A stretch of 64,000 nucleotides of DNA from Chinchilla lanigera (GCF_000276665.1 NW_004955433.1:11702962-11766961), one strand, 5' to 3'. Counted from the stretch's first letter, positions 12,260 to 22,859 are shown. Notes: generated from the sequence alone by a model not told the origin. Numbers and translations: made by a program.

Positions 12260-12740
12260 AGTTAAAAAGAGTTTATTGATTAGTGTAAATTAAAAGTGCA
12301 TAGTTCACTAGCTTCAGGAATAGCTTGATCCAGCTATTAACCCTATTACCAGAACCTATTTCTCTGCTCTTAGACTCTTCTTAGTTAGTTCTTTTCTTAT
12401 ATTCCTCATGGCAGCAAAAGCCATAACCTCTTCTGTCCTGCTTGCAAGATGGTAGCAACTCCCAGTTTCACATCTGCTGTTTGTATCAGAGTCCTAGCAA
12501 AGTGGCAACACTTGTGTTTATCAGAGGTCCCAGTTTCCTACCACCATGTGTCCCTAGTCTGATTTTATTATATGTCCATCCCTGAACCAATTCATTTGAC
12601 TAGGAGATAAGGCACAAATTGATTGGGTTACCCAATTAGTTTCCATGCACACATGCTCCTTCCTCTGAATTGTGGAAGTTCCCACAAGAAAACCTTACAA
12701 GTACTCTTATCTGAAGACTAATATATGAAAGAATACCTTC
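12260..12740. repeat. Ancient interspersed repeat, possibly a DNA-transposon relic; family not assigned
   Basis: The order 'ggaatagcttgatccagcta', 'cttgcaagatggtagcaact', 'gtcctagcaa', 'gattgggttacccaatt' is reminiscent of a common old mammalian repeat. The region at 31.46-31.8 kb has a similar feel. I cannot name the family or orientation with confidence. Confidence 0.35.
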
Positions 12741-14640
12741 CCCCAGAGGATTCTAACAGAGTCCTTAGATTTTACCCAACATGATTTGAAGTTCTAAGTG
12801 TTGGGATGTTTAGGATCCCATATCTGACAGCATGAATTAGATCCCTTCGTTTGGAGCACCCAAGTAGGTCAAGGGTGTTGACAGCCATCATGGGGAATGC
12901 TGATGCTCACAGCAGAAGTCATGCAGTAAATCCTCTTTGGATATAAGCAAAAAACAGCCTTGGAAAGCCCAGCTTCTACCCAGGACCAGGACCTGTCAGC
13001 CACAGGCAGAAGTCATTAGCAGGATTTATACATGCCCGTATCCAACATCAAGTCAAAGGGAGATCCACAGAGGGGATTTCTCTCTTCCGGAAACCCTGCA
13101 GTGGAATGGGGAAGACTTTCCGGGTAAAGTTTCAGAGAACCTAATGCATAAATCCCCTTAACAAACACTGGGATTTGGGTTTGTAACTCATCCCTCTCGG
13201 CTTAGGCCTTAGGAGACAAGCTGCCATTGGGCCAGGGCCACCAAACAAAGAAAAAAAAAAAAGGGGAGAGTTTATGGTGAAAACTGGAAAATTACATAAA
13301 AAAGTGAGTTTTCATAACTCAGTGTTGTATGCATTTTTGCTTGGTAGTCCCTGAGCTGTGAAAGATCCCAGGAAAGCAGCTGGTTCCTGGCTGGCAGGCA
13401 TTGTCTTCTCTTTTCCATGTACAACTCCATTGGACTTCGTTTTGCCTCTAATACAGAATGTGCCATTAATTGTCCAGAATCTCCCACACTTTGTGGGAGG
13501 GTAAAATGGGAAAGTCTTGATTCTGTACAGAAAACATTGCAGAGGATCTCATTAGTTTGCTGTTTCTAAGGGAAATTTTTTAAATTGACATACCTGGTTT
13601 TTTTCCCCCTCTGGATTAACAGACATTCCTTTTTATTTGTACCTCTGGTTTTGAGAAATGTAGCCAGGGTTTATATCTAGACAGTGTGCTGTGGTCTCTT
13701 TCTACCTACTTGCTGCACTACATATAAAGTCGGGGAAATGGTCAGTCCCAAAGGAAAGGATCTAGCAGTGCTGGTTGCTGAATAAGAAATCTGGAGTGAT
13801 CTTGTCTGATGATAAATGTTTGTGCTCTATTAGTGCTTTGGCCATGGATTTGGCCACTATTCAACAAACTCTACGGCTGGCTTTTTATAAGATCTTTTTT
13901 TTCCTCCTCCTGTTTGATTGCAAACTTAATTTGATTGAGGATTTACTTGTCACCTCATGTTGACATTTGAAGTTATTGCATTAAGAAAAACGTAGGAGAA
14001 AGCAAACAAGCAAGTATATTCCAACAGGTCAGCAGGCATAGGAGTCCTACTCAAATTTCAAAGAAGAGGAAGGCGGTTAGGGTGGAGAATGGAGAACAGA
14101 TATATTTATGAGGGAAAAATCCTCTTGGTGTTTTGGGCCTAAAACAGATCCTCGACTGTGGATATTTTTTCTCAGCTACTGGTAATTTCTATGACGGTTG
14201 AAGGGGAGAGATTCTGATCCATCTGCAGCTACTGTGTAATTCTCTGGAATCATGCTAACATTCTGATTTCTCTGATTATAAGTGACTGCAACAACAAAGA
14301 GAATAACTCTGCTTTAACAACTGTTGCCACAGTGTCTGTAGGGGACAGGTTTGCTTTGGTCTGTAAATTCCCCACAGGCAAGCTGAGCCTATGTAAATTA
14401 AAGAAGTAGAGCCAGTGACAACCAACTCTGTGGTTTTATTTGACTTTCCAAAACACATGTCCATCAGCATGTCTTAGACAACACAATATGATTAAAGCAC
14501 AGCAATAATCACCCATATATTGCCTTTTAATTGGTATAATGTGTGATGAATGGCAGAGTTGGAACCACTAGGTGTACTTTTACCTTTGAGCTGTTTCTTT
14601 GATTCATCAGGATTCCTAACAACAAAAAACTAGGAGTCGA
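12741..14640. other. Gene-free stretch
   Basis: No supported gene or repeat. One perfect short hairpin, CTCCCACA/TGTGGGAG, lies at 13,481-13,499. Open frames at 12.94-13.16 and 13.27-13.49 kb have no recognisable product. Confidence 0.45.
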
Positions 14641-14649
14641 GAAGTCTGT

Positions 14650-14775
14650 ACCCTGAGCTGAGCTCTGCCACTCATCTGCGTGTGACCTTGGATCAATCGT
14701 GCTATTTCTTTGAACCCATTTCCTCAGCTACAAAATAGGGTTTAAGCTAGATAAGCTCTACAGAACCTTTCACTT
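14650..14775 (+). repeat. MIR SINE core
   Basis: 'ctctgccactcatctgcgtg', 'tgaccttggatcaatcgtgc', 'catttcctcagctacaaaat' and 'gctagataagctct' follow the MIR consensus order closely. Confidence 0.75.
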
Positions 14776-15272
14776 CTGAGTTCGACCATTCGAGGGCCTC
14801 TTCTAGTTTCTTCAATGCATTTTTATCCAATTTTAAGCAAAGATGTGTTATTCTACTTTATCTCATTGTCTTTATTTTCCGCTTGGCAGTTTCATAGCAA
14901 AAGATTTCTGCTTCCTTTGCTACCATATTACCCTTTAGAATTCCAGTCACTTCAGATCTTTAAAGCTCTTGATAAGCAGTCAGTTTTTACAATTATTTTT
15001 AAAGCATTGATAACTTTCAAAAAAATCTTAAGTGTTCTCTTAAAAACTTATGTCAACAAAAAGACAGGTATTAACAAGTACTAATCAGAAGGGAGGGGTT
15101 TGGGACTCTCATGTGTTGCTGGTGAGGATGTAAAATGGTACACTTTGAAATACAGTCTGGAGGTTCTTAAAAAGGCTAAATGTAGAATTAACATACGACT
15201 CAGCAGTTTCACTCCTAGCTGCCTAAGAGAAATGGAAATTTGTGTTCTCACAAAATTTGTACACAAATTTTC

Positions 15273-15347
15273 TTTTCTTTTTTTTTTTTTTTCCAGTAGC
15301 AGGAATCGAACTCACGACCTTGCGCTTGCCAGGCAGGTGCTTTGCTA
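15273..15347 (-). mobile_element. ID SINE, 5'-truncated, nested in LINE1, with TSD
   Basis: The T-run is followed by 'gaatcgaactcacgacctt', 'gcgcttgccaggcaggtgc' and ends at 'tttgcta'. The promoter-proximal end of the element ('ggggctggggatttagctca' on the minus strand) is missing, so reverse transcription was incomplete. A perfect 16-bp duplication, 'ttgtacacaaattttc', flanks it at 15,257-15,272 and 15,348-15,363 and defines the insertion exactly. Confidence 0.95.
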
Positions 15348-15448
15348 TTGTACACAAATTTTCAAAGCAGTATTATTCATACTGACCAAAAAGTAGAAGC
15401 AACCTAAATGTTTATTTAGTAACGAATGTCTAATCCAAATGTGCTGTA

Positions 15449-15622
15449 TGCCAGACATGGTGGTGCACACCTGTAACACTAGTGCTCTGGGAAGCTGAGA
15501 CAGGAGGATCCCAATATCAAGCCCAACCAGAGTGATTTAGTGTGACTGTGTCTTGAAATAAAATAAATAGGCCTGAGGATGTAACTCAGTGTGAAGGCCC
15601 TGGTTTCAGTCCCCTGTACTAG
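15449..15622 (+). mobile_element. B1-dID dimeric SINE (diverged)
   Basis: The B1 half reads 'ccagacatggtggtgcacac', 'gggaagctgagacaggagga' and ends 'gactgtgtcttgaaataaaa'. It is followed by a diverged ID half, 'ggatgtaactcagtgtgaag' then 'ccctggtttcagtcccctg'. The same B1-then-ID order occurs at 28.16 and 44.87 kb, so it is one dimeric family and not a chance neighbour pair. Confidence 0.75.
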
Positions 15623-15954
15623 GGGCAAGGGACGTAATACCTGCATACCAGTTGGCAGTAAAATAATGAAGTACTAAAACATGCTGCAATGTAGATGAAT
15701 TTTGAAGACATGGAGAGAAGTAAATGCCAGTCACAAAATACTTCATGTTCTGATTCCATTCACATGAAATATTCCAGAAGAGGCAAATCTATGGAGACGG
15801 AAAGTAGACTGGTGATTGTCAGGGTTAGCGTGAGCAGGGAGGAATATACTTAAAAACACTGAAGTTTACATTTGAAATGAGTGAATTATATGGCATATGT
15901 ATTGTACTTAATTTGTTTTTAACAAAAATAATATAACTTTTAAAAAAATCTATG

Positions 15955-16440
15955 TTAGACCATGTCATTACCCTGCTTAAGACCCCTGCCGCAGCAGAAG
16001 CAAAACCAGTCTTCTGCCCCTGTCGCTGCTGTGTGTGCACTCAGCCCTGTTCATCCGGCCACCATCGGCTCTGTTCTCTTCCTCCTAGACCTTTGGACTT
16101 GCTGTTCTCTTGGCCTGAAATGCTCTGCTCCCCTCACTTTGAGATTTTTGCTACTCAAATCTCCTTGGAGAGGCCTTTCCTGACCACTCTCAATAAAGTT
16201 ACCTCCCTGTCCTCTCGGACCTTCAGACAGTTCTGTCATCCTGCTCCTCCAAGTTCTCAGCTGAACCTGAAAGACCTGTTTTTTCCTTTGCTGACTTATC
16301 CTGTGTCTCCTCCTAAGATGACCTCCGTCAAAGAGTAAGGACCATGGCTATCTTGTCCCCTGTTTTATCTTCAAGCCCCAGCTCAGGGCTGGGCAATTGT
16401 GCACTCACTACCTTTGTGTTGAGTGAGTGAATGAGTATTT
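15955..16440 (+). repeat. LINE2 3' end
   Basis: This is a near-textbook L2 3' terminus: 'gaccatgtcattaccctgct', 'tggcctgaaatgctctgctc', 'ttgctactcaaatctccttg', 'gaggcctttcctgaccactc', 'cagctcagggctgggcaat' and the terminal 'gagtgagtgaatgag'. The 128-codon open frame across it (15,952-16,338) reads non-coding L2 sequence. Confidence 0.85.
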
Positions 16441-16859
16441 CTGCTATTCTGCCTGTCAGCTGGGTGTCTGGTTCCTAGCCTAGTGCTGTAAGAGCGCATG
16501 ATGTCTTGGAAATTGTGGCAAGCCATCTATCTGGGAGCCTTCAGTTCCTGTCTGATATATACTGAGAAGTAGGGAAGATGGAGAGGTATTGCCCTTACCT
16601 TGGAGCATAAGCCTGGGTCCAGCGGCCCCATCCCTTACTTTTCTACTGGAAATTTGTACTTTAACATTGTAGTAATAACCAGCTGTGCATCTCAGTACTT
16701 TTCCCTGAGGGATGCAGGAAGCAATCTATGTGTTTACCCACTTGATATGACCAACAGCAAGGAGTGTGCATGTGTGCAAAAGTGGCAAAACAAATTTAGA
16801 CCTACCTTTATGCTCTAACTGGTTTTGCATATGTTTACCTGAGTATCACAGAGGGTCCA

Positions 16860-17095
16860 GTAGATTCTATTGGTTTATTGAAAGGAACAGTTAATGTTTG
16901 TTTGATCAATCTTACATACCTATATTTGTTTATCTGAGAACCAATTTGAAAATGACAATATGTAATATAACAACCACTGTTAATTTCCTATCACCTTGTC
17001 TGAAATTCTGTATTGCTTTTATTGTGTTTATGTTGTGTTTATGTCTGTGTTTATTAATATGTTTTCATTCTTTTATCTTTAAAATTTAAAAAAGT
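16860..17095 (+). mobile_element. LINE1 3'-UTR fragment (same family as 37.8 kb)
   Basis: This segment is similar along its length to 37,815-38,025: both contain 'ttggtttattgaaaggaaca', 'gtttgatcaat', 'acaatatg' followed by 'aatataacaac', 'atttcctatca' and 'gaaattctgtat', and end A-rich after 'tttaaaat'. At 37.4-38.0 kb the shared block follows recognisable LINE1 3' sequence, which identifies it as LINE1 3' UTR. Confidence 0.65.
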
Positions 17096-17149
17096 TTCCT
17101 TTTGATTTTTCTAGTATTAATAGTCCAATTCAGTACAGTGGCACATGAA

Positions 17150-18715
17150 AAACCAGACTTACAAGTTTTGGAGGAGGTCAAAAGTAAATCTTTAGATTAC
17201 TCATGCATGAATTATGAAGATGATTCATTATGATAAAATAACATGCTTTCATAACAGAAGAGTGATGTGGGTGGATGATGGTGATGATGATTATAAAGAC
17301 TTTGACACTGGCCATGTGAGCCAAAGTTCCTGTGACAGTAAATGGAGCAAGAATTGGCTGATACAGACACAGAATGAAGACCTCCTTGATTCAGATACAA
17401 AGAGAACAGCAATATTAGTACATATTTGACTGGTATGCACGAATGTAGAATGGCCATACAACCAAATGGAATGATCCAGTGTTAGAACTAGATCTGAAAA
17501 ATATAGTGAGGATCTTAGTAGGGGTGAAATATACGGGACAAAATGCCAACACTGCCATTCAATGTTTGAAATTGTAACAGACGAAATACTACAAGATCCT
17601 GTGAAATACACAAAGGCAGAAACCCGAGTAAAACCTTCTGTATGTACCATTAGCCATATTCAAAAACATATTTATTGTGACACCTCACTAGGTGAACTGA
17701 AAGCATTCATAGGTCTGCAGTACTTATCAGGGATTTCTCATGGTGATCACAGGAATGTTAAAGACTTACAGAAAAGCAGTGGGTCAAAATACAGCATAAA
17801 AACTTATGCCCTTGTAAATGCAAGGACTTATTATGCTTTCAGTTTAGAAATTTGTCCTGGAGCCATCAGTTCCTTATTCATATAGAATAAGCTGAATGAT
17901 GTTGTGAACAGACTTGTTGCTCCCATGTCCCAGACTAATGGGAATGTGACATTGAACAATTGGTTTACCTGTTTCCAATTGATGTTACATATGCTAACAG
18001 CACAAATTGATCAGCATAGGACCTGTATACAGGAGTAAGCAGAAATTCCAAATGACACATTGCAGTTTCAAAACAGAGAGCTGTATAGTACAGTCTTTGG
18101 ATTTCAGAAAGGTCTACATTGGCCTGGTATATGGCAAAGAAAACAAACTGGTACTGCTGATGTCAACATTTCACCATGATGGAAATACTGATCGGGAAAC
18201 CTTGACAAAACGGAAGCCTGAGATAGAAACTTTCAACAGTAAAACTGAACGTGGAGTACATGTTGTTCATGAGTTATGCAGCAACTATGATGTCACTTGA
18301 AACACAAAGCATTGGCCAATGGTTGTGTTTTACTCAATTCTAAACATGTGTGGCCTAAATAGTTTGATAGTTTACAAAGAAAATAACAAGTGCAAAATAT
18401 CACAGAGAAATTTTCTTAGGAGATTATGACTGGAGCTCAGAAGAGATCATTTACAGCAAAGAAAAAAGAAAATGTTTCTACCCAGAGAACTACCCCGCAA
18501 AATTGTGGACCGTACTGGTGAGCTGACAGGTGAATGGACAGGTGCAGCATCGTAAAGATCTACTACAATAACAAGAAAACAAAAAAGATGTTAACTGTGC
18601 CCTTCAAGAAAGGATAAGAAAACAAAACATATGTGCTACTCATGTAAACAATACTTGTGTATGGAACATGCAGTTGTCATGTGTGAAGACTGAGTTGGGT
18701 GTGATTTGAAGCCAA
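17150..18715 (+). pseudogene. piggyBac-family DNA transposase, inactivated relic
   Basis: Three-frame reading gives successive pieces of a piggyBac transposase, a cut-and-paste enzyme that inserts at TTAA. An acidic N-terminal part (with 'DDGDDDYKDFD', about 17,277) is followed by a DDE-domain start: 'FEIVTDEILQDPVKYTKA' and 'LGELKAFIGLQYLSG' (17,560-17,740). After an internal deletion near 17,770-17,785 it resumes with 'SKYSIKTYALVNARTYYAF', then 'NGNVTLNNWFTCFQL' (17,940-17,985). In another frame come 'NKLVLLMSTFHHDG' and 'KTERGVHVVHELCSNYDV' (18,145-18,297), 'HWPMVVFYSILNMCGLNSL' (18,310-18,366), and a Cys-rich tail at 18,598-18,690 with C-x2-C, C-x4-C-x2-EH and a further C. Stops lie at 17,427, 17,883, 18,298 and 18,691, with a frame change near 18,000-18,040. 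The second Asp position reads Asn (17,955) and the G-V-D-x-x-D motif reads His twice (18,259; 18,268); the first Asp falls in the deletion. Not functional. A decayed copy of a domesticated PGBD gene is possible but less likely. Confidence 0.88.
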
Positions 18716-19785
18716 GCTTATTTCTGTGGTGGGCTTTTTTTTGTGTTTACATTGTAGTTTACAGAGGTTTTTATTTTTGATGTTATCTTTTAGGTTTTGT
18801 AAGCAAGTAAGCAGCTGATATGAAAATGATGATGTCTATTCTAAGCTCTCATTACACATTTGATATTTTATTTTATTGATACCTTATTTCCCTGCTAAGT
18901 GCATGTTGTACAATATGTAAGAAGCTCCTGACAAAATAGAAGAGAGGTAATAAGACTGCCACATAGGAATAGAAAGCTAAACACATGTGCTGTTAGTGTA
19001 AGAGACGTGTGCATGGAATATGCAGTCGTCATGTGTGAAGATTGCCTTGGGTGTGACACTTGAATCAAAGCTTATTTTTGTTGTAGAGTTCTATTGATAT
19101 TTTCATTGTAGCTCATATAGAAATTTATTTCTGATGTTACCTTTTAGGTTTTGTAAGCAAGTACAGAGCTGATGTGAAACTATTGATATCTATTTTAAAT
19201 ACACAATATATATTAAGAATTTAATAATTTATTTTATCGATGGTTTATGTTCCTGTTAATGATGCACTGTATAATATAATAAGAACCTCCTGACAAAACT
19301 GCAAGACCACTGAGATGTAAAGTATATCTTACAAAAAGGTCAGGAAAGCAAAAGACATGTGCTGTCAGTGTAGGTGATACATGTATATGGAACAAGCTGT
19401 TGTCATGTGTGCAGACTGTTTTTTATTTTAAAGAAATGAAAAGTAAACAATAAAAACAATGGTATAAAATTTCAAAACAAGATTGTAGGAGAGTAGCAAT
19501 GGTTAGTACATTGCCTATTGTCATCTTCAAAGTAGTTGCTCATATTATAGATGTGATAATTGATGTAAAGGTTTTTTGTAGTGTGCTATTGGTATTTTCA
19601 TTGTAGTTCATATAAGAATGTATTTCTGATGTTCCTTTTAGATTCAGTACACTAAAAAGTCAATATTGAAAATTTTGATACTTTTTTATGAACAGTGTTA
19701 AAAACTCAATACTTCATGATTTTTTTTCCTGTTAAGCACTCATTGATTAATAGAATAAAACTCTTAAAGTTAAAATTAATAATTC
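18602..19785 (+). repeat. Three diverged tandem copies of the piggyBac 3' end, about 350 bp each
   Basis: Copy A (about 18,602-18,952), copy B (about 18,953-19,318) and copy C (about 19,319-19,785) align in the same order. Each has a Cys-rich coding remnant ('atgtgct...catgtgtg[ac]aga'), then 'attttcattgtag', 'tttctgatgttac' (variants), 'ttttaggttttgtaagcaag' (A and B) and 'tcctgacaaaa' (A and B). Copy C carries about 130 bp of extra A-rich sequence at about 19,420-19,555. Copy B reads Cys where copy A has the TGA at 18,691, so that stop arose in copy A after the duplication. Alignment by eye; boundaries are within tens of bases. Confidence 0.85.
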
Positions 19786-20191
19786 ATAAATAGAATATTC
19801 TAAAGAATAAACATGGACCTGACAGATGCATTTTTCTGCCTGTTGATGACAAAGTTAGTCATACACAGTTGCCAGAGGGGCCCCAGAGACATGGAAAGAA
19901 ATGGACTTCAGAATTGTGATCTACTTGTGAATTTGTAAAGTATTGTTCATAATTCAGTTTACTTGGTCCATCTATTCAATCTCGGAAATATTCCTTCCTC
20001 TTACAGTTTTGTACTCATACCCTATTTCTGTTGCCTGGGTGTGGGGGTACTGACATCATATTGGAAGCTCCTTCAAGGCAGGAGATGTGATTGTTCCTTA
20101 GTTCTCTAACACACGTACGATGCCCTGTGTCACATAGGCACACCGAACCTATGGGACTTCTACTCAGTTGACTTAGTCCTCAAGTACCCAA

Positions 20192-20272
20192 GAGTCAGTC
20201 AGTTTGTCTGTCTGCCTTTCTCTCTCTTTTTGTCTGTTTTTCTGTCTGTCTGTCTTTCTGTCTTCCTTTCTA
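20192..20272 (+). repeat. (TCTG)n-rich pyrimidine microsatellite, imperfect
   Basis: Interspersed tctg, tctt and tctc units ('gtctgtctgtctttctgtct'). It directly abuts the A-rich 3' end of the inverted LINE1 that follows, a common place for such repeats. Confidence 0.85.
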
Positions 20273-20800
20273 TTTCATATTTTTTATTAGGGCATTTGGT
20301 TATACAGATTGATAGGCTTCATTTTGGTGGATTTGTACAGTTACGTAGCACACTTTGATCACTTTTTCCTCCCTTCACTCTTTGCCTTACCTTCCTCTCT
20401 ACCTTCACATTTCTCAGAGAGGATATTTAATGTAGATAATATATTTTGATCCTATGCATCCTCTCATTATCTTCCCTTATACTACTTTTCCCTCCTTTTT
20501 GTTCTCTTCTTCTTATCTAATAATAGTCTCCCTTCTACTTTCATGTCATCTTTTTTAGATTCCACATATTAGGGAGAACATACAATATTTGTCTGAGTCT
20601 GGCTTATTTTGTTCAATGTAATGATCTCCAAATCTAACCATATGTCTACACATGAGAAAATGTCCCTCTTTGCAACGGCTGAATAATACCCCATTGTGTA
20701 TAAATACACCACATTTTATTTATCCATTTACCTATTGATAGACACCTCAGCTGATTCACTGTGAATTCTGCCACAGTCAACATGGGTATTCAGGTGTCTC
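20273..20800 (-). mobile_element. LINE1 3' end, inverted
   Basis: Read on the minus strand it gives the LINE1 terminal order: 'tacacaatggggtattattc' then 'agccgttgcaaagagggaca', 'cattgaacaaaataagccag', 'acaaatattgtatgttctcc' and 'tatgtggaatctaaaaaaga'. The 3' UTR extends to about 20,275. The element is heavily 5'-truncated with no ORF2 left. Confidence 0.85.
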
Positions 20801-22085
20801 AATAGTATGCTGACTTTACAAGGATGATTCTGTTTTCTGGTCATCTTGAAGGTGCTAGTAAGAGTTTTGAAGTCTCCTTTCTAGCACCTGATCTGCTGCA
20901 GAAGTGGAGCTACTGTGGAGAAAGCAGGACAGCTTTTGTTGACTCCCTGCTGGAAGGAGGCAGGTTCTCTTTGGTGGTTTGTCCTTCAAGTGGTTCTGGG
21001 TAAGGTCTCCTACCTTTCCACGGGTAGCCTTATCTAGGACCTGTGGGAAAGGGAAAATACAGTAAAACAGATGATTCATTCTCCTTTCCAGATACATCCA
21101 TCCACCCTTTCCAGGTGCACCTGTATAGATTGTGAGCAAATCTAAAAGAATACTGGTAGCCTTCCTGCCTTACATCAAATCTCGATGGCAGGGTAGACTG
21201 TGTGGCTTGGGCCTGGCTACACTGAGGAGTTGTTGGCCTTCTGCTGAGCCAAGGCATAGACATTTGTGAGAGAGAAGACCTCTTTGAAGACTTGTTGGTA
21301 TGAGCCCCAGATTGTGTCATGAGATCCTGGATAATGGGGTTATGGGAAGAAGAGAGGGTCTAGCCGGATTTTCCTATGTTTAAAAAATTTATTTATATTC
21401 CTCATCATCCAGTGTCACCTACTAAGCATTTTATTAACCTTTAGCACATATTGGCAAAGTGAGGTTCATATGGATTTTCCTGAGGTTACATCTATGTCTT
21501 AATCCTCCAGAATTGCTCTCTTGAGTTTTCTTGAGATATTTTGTCATAGGAACTTAAGATAGAAATAGTTCCAGTTTTAAAAAGGAAGGCATTGTGTCTT
21601 CTCAGTATATATAACCTTTGGTTGACAGCTTTGGTATACAAATGAGATCTGAAGTCATTTTACATTTTATATTCTTTCTTTTTTAAAAAAAATATATGGT
21701 AAGAGATCCCTTCAGTACTGCATGTTTAATATTGTTCCATCCTAAGGATAAATATAATTTCTGTGAGAATATTAAGCTATAGTACTCTGAAGCAGAGAAC
21801 ATTAGCTCCTGTCCTTTCTCAGTTCTATATAGGGTAAAATATTATATGATTCATTTATGACTTTCTGTTTGTATGACACTTCATAGTTTTTCAGTGACTT
21901 CCCTCCAAAGTTTTTCTTAAAACACAAAATTGTTGTACCAAAACTAATTTTGCTTTTAATTCCAGACAATGGATCATTGTTTTTACATTATAACTTTCAG
22001 AAGATAATTAAGAAATAGACATTTAAATGTTTGATGATCTTTATTAGAATGTTATCTTTTTAGAGAAAAAAATATTAAAAATTTA
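20801..22085. other. Gene-free stretch
   Basis: Short open frames on the minus strand at 20.86-21.32 kb lack homology I recognise and are flanked by relic repeats. The rest is AT-rich with no assignable element. Confidence 0.45.
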
Positions 22086-22091
22086 GCAAGT

Positions 22092-22184
22092 GTGGGCCAG
22101 GGATATAGCTCAGCAGCACAAGCACCTGCATGGTAAGCGCAAGGTCCTGAGTTCAATTCCTGCTACCAAAAAAAAAAAAAAAAA
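22092..22184 (+). mobile_element. ID SINE with A-tail and short TSD
   Basis: 'gggccagggatatagctcag' opens the element, 'gtaagcgcaaggtcctgagt' and 'tcaattcctgctacc' follow, then 17 or more A residues. A 9-bp duplication, 'ttagcaagt', is at 22,083-22,091 and 22,185-22,193. The body differs from the 59.6-kb copy at several places (for example 'gcagcacaagcacctgcatg'), marking an older or different subfamily. Confidence 0.92.
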
Positions 22185-22699
22185 TTAGCAAGTAAAGTAG
22201 CAGAATATCCAGTAGTGGGTTATTCTGTGGACCTTTCTCCACATCAAATTTAGGTTGATATTTGCTCGCCCTTATAATAGCTAAGCTACTCCGTGAAACT
22301 AGTTTATAACTACAGTGTCAAGTATGATCCATATTATCACATACCATTATTAAGTTTATGTCCTTAAAAAGAAGACAGATTCAAGATGGGACATTTCACA
22401 CATCCACATGAGAATTTCCCACATGCCAGGTAACCCACTTTGTGGTTTTGATACCAGGCAGTATTTCTCAGATGATGAAGTAGAAATCTAACCAAGTACT
22501 TTAGTATTATGGGCTATCTTTAGGCAATATTAGGTCTGGTGTCTTCATATCAAGGTAAATCTTACAGGAAGGAGAACCTTCTTCCATCTCATTTTTCTAC
22601 AAAACATACATAAGATTTTGCATCCACATACTATATATAATTCTTATAATATTAGCTATATTAATATATTAATGGCACTGTAACATTGCTATGTCCCCA

Positions 22700-22850
22700 A
22701 AACTATGCTAATATAATGCATGTAATACATGTTACTTGTATTATCTCATTTAATTCTCAGGAGCATTCTTTGAGGAAGACATTATTTCCATTTTACAGAT
22801 GAGAAAACTGGAAAAGAGTAGAAGTTAAGTAGCATAGCATTAAATGGCAT
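22700..22850 (+). repeat. MIR-family SINE
   Basis: 'tattatctcatttaattctc', 'aggagcattctttgaggaag', 'ccattttacagatgagaaaa' and 'gagtagaagttaagtagc' follow the MIR 3' half. Confidence 0.75.
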
Positions 22851-22859
22851 TAAACTGGC

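Larger units (their letters stand above)
15090..15945 (+). mobile_element. LINE1 3' end, interrupted by two SINEs
   Basis: The sequence follows the end of a mammalian L1M-type element. It begins with 'atgtaaaatggtacactttg' and 'cagtttcactcctagctgcc'. After the SINEs it continues with 'gaagtactaaaacatgctgc', 'gattccattcacatgaaata', 'gacggaaagtagactggtga', and ends in A-rich sequence near 15,940. The LINE1 is split by an ID (15,273-15,347) and a B1-dID (about 15,449-15,622), so it is older than both. Confidence 0.8.

Noticed and set aside
13481..13499. CTCCCACA/TGTGGGAG hairpin as an RNA gene or terminator
   Set aside because: Only 8-bp arms and no further structure; likely chance.
15952..16338. 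128-codon open frame on the plus strand
   Set aside because: It reads a LINE2 3' untranslated end, not a coding section.
17214..18300. Considered as an intact domesticated transposase gene
   Set aside because: In-frame stops, a frame change, an internal deletion and lost catalytic positions rule out a full-length product; a short domesticated fragment cannot be excluded but has no support.
18602..19785. CRISPR-like or satellite array
   Set aside because: Only three long diverged units with no short repeat-spacer pattern; the units match the transposon 3' end.
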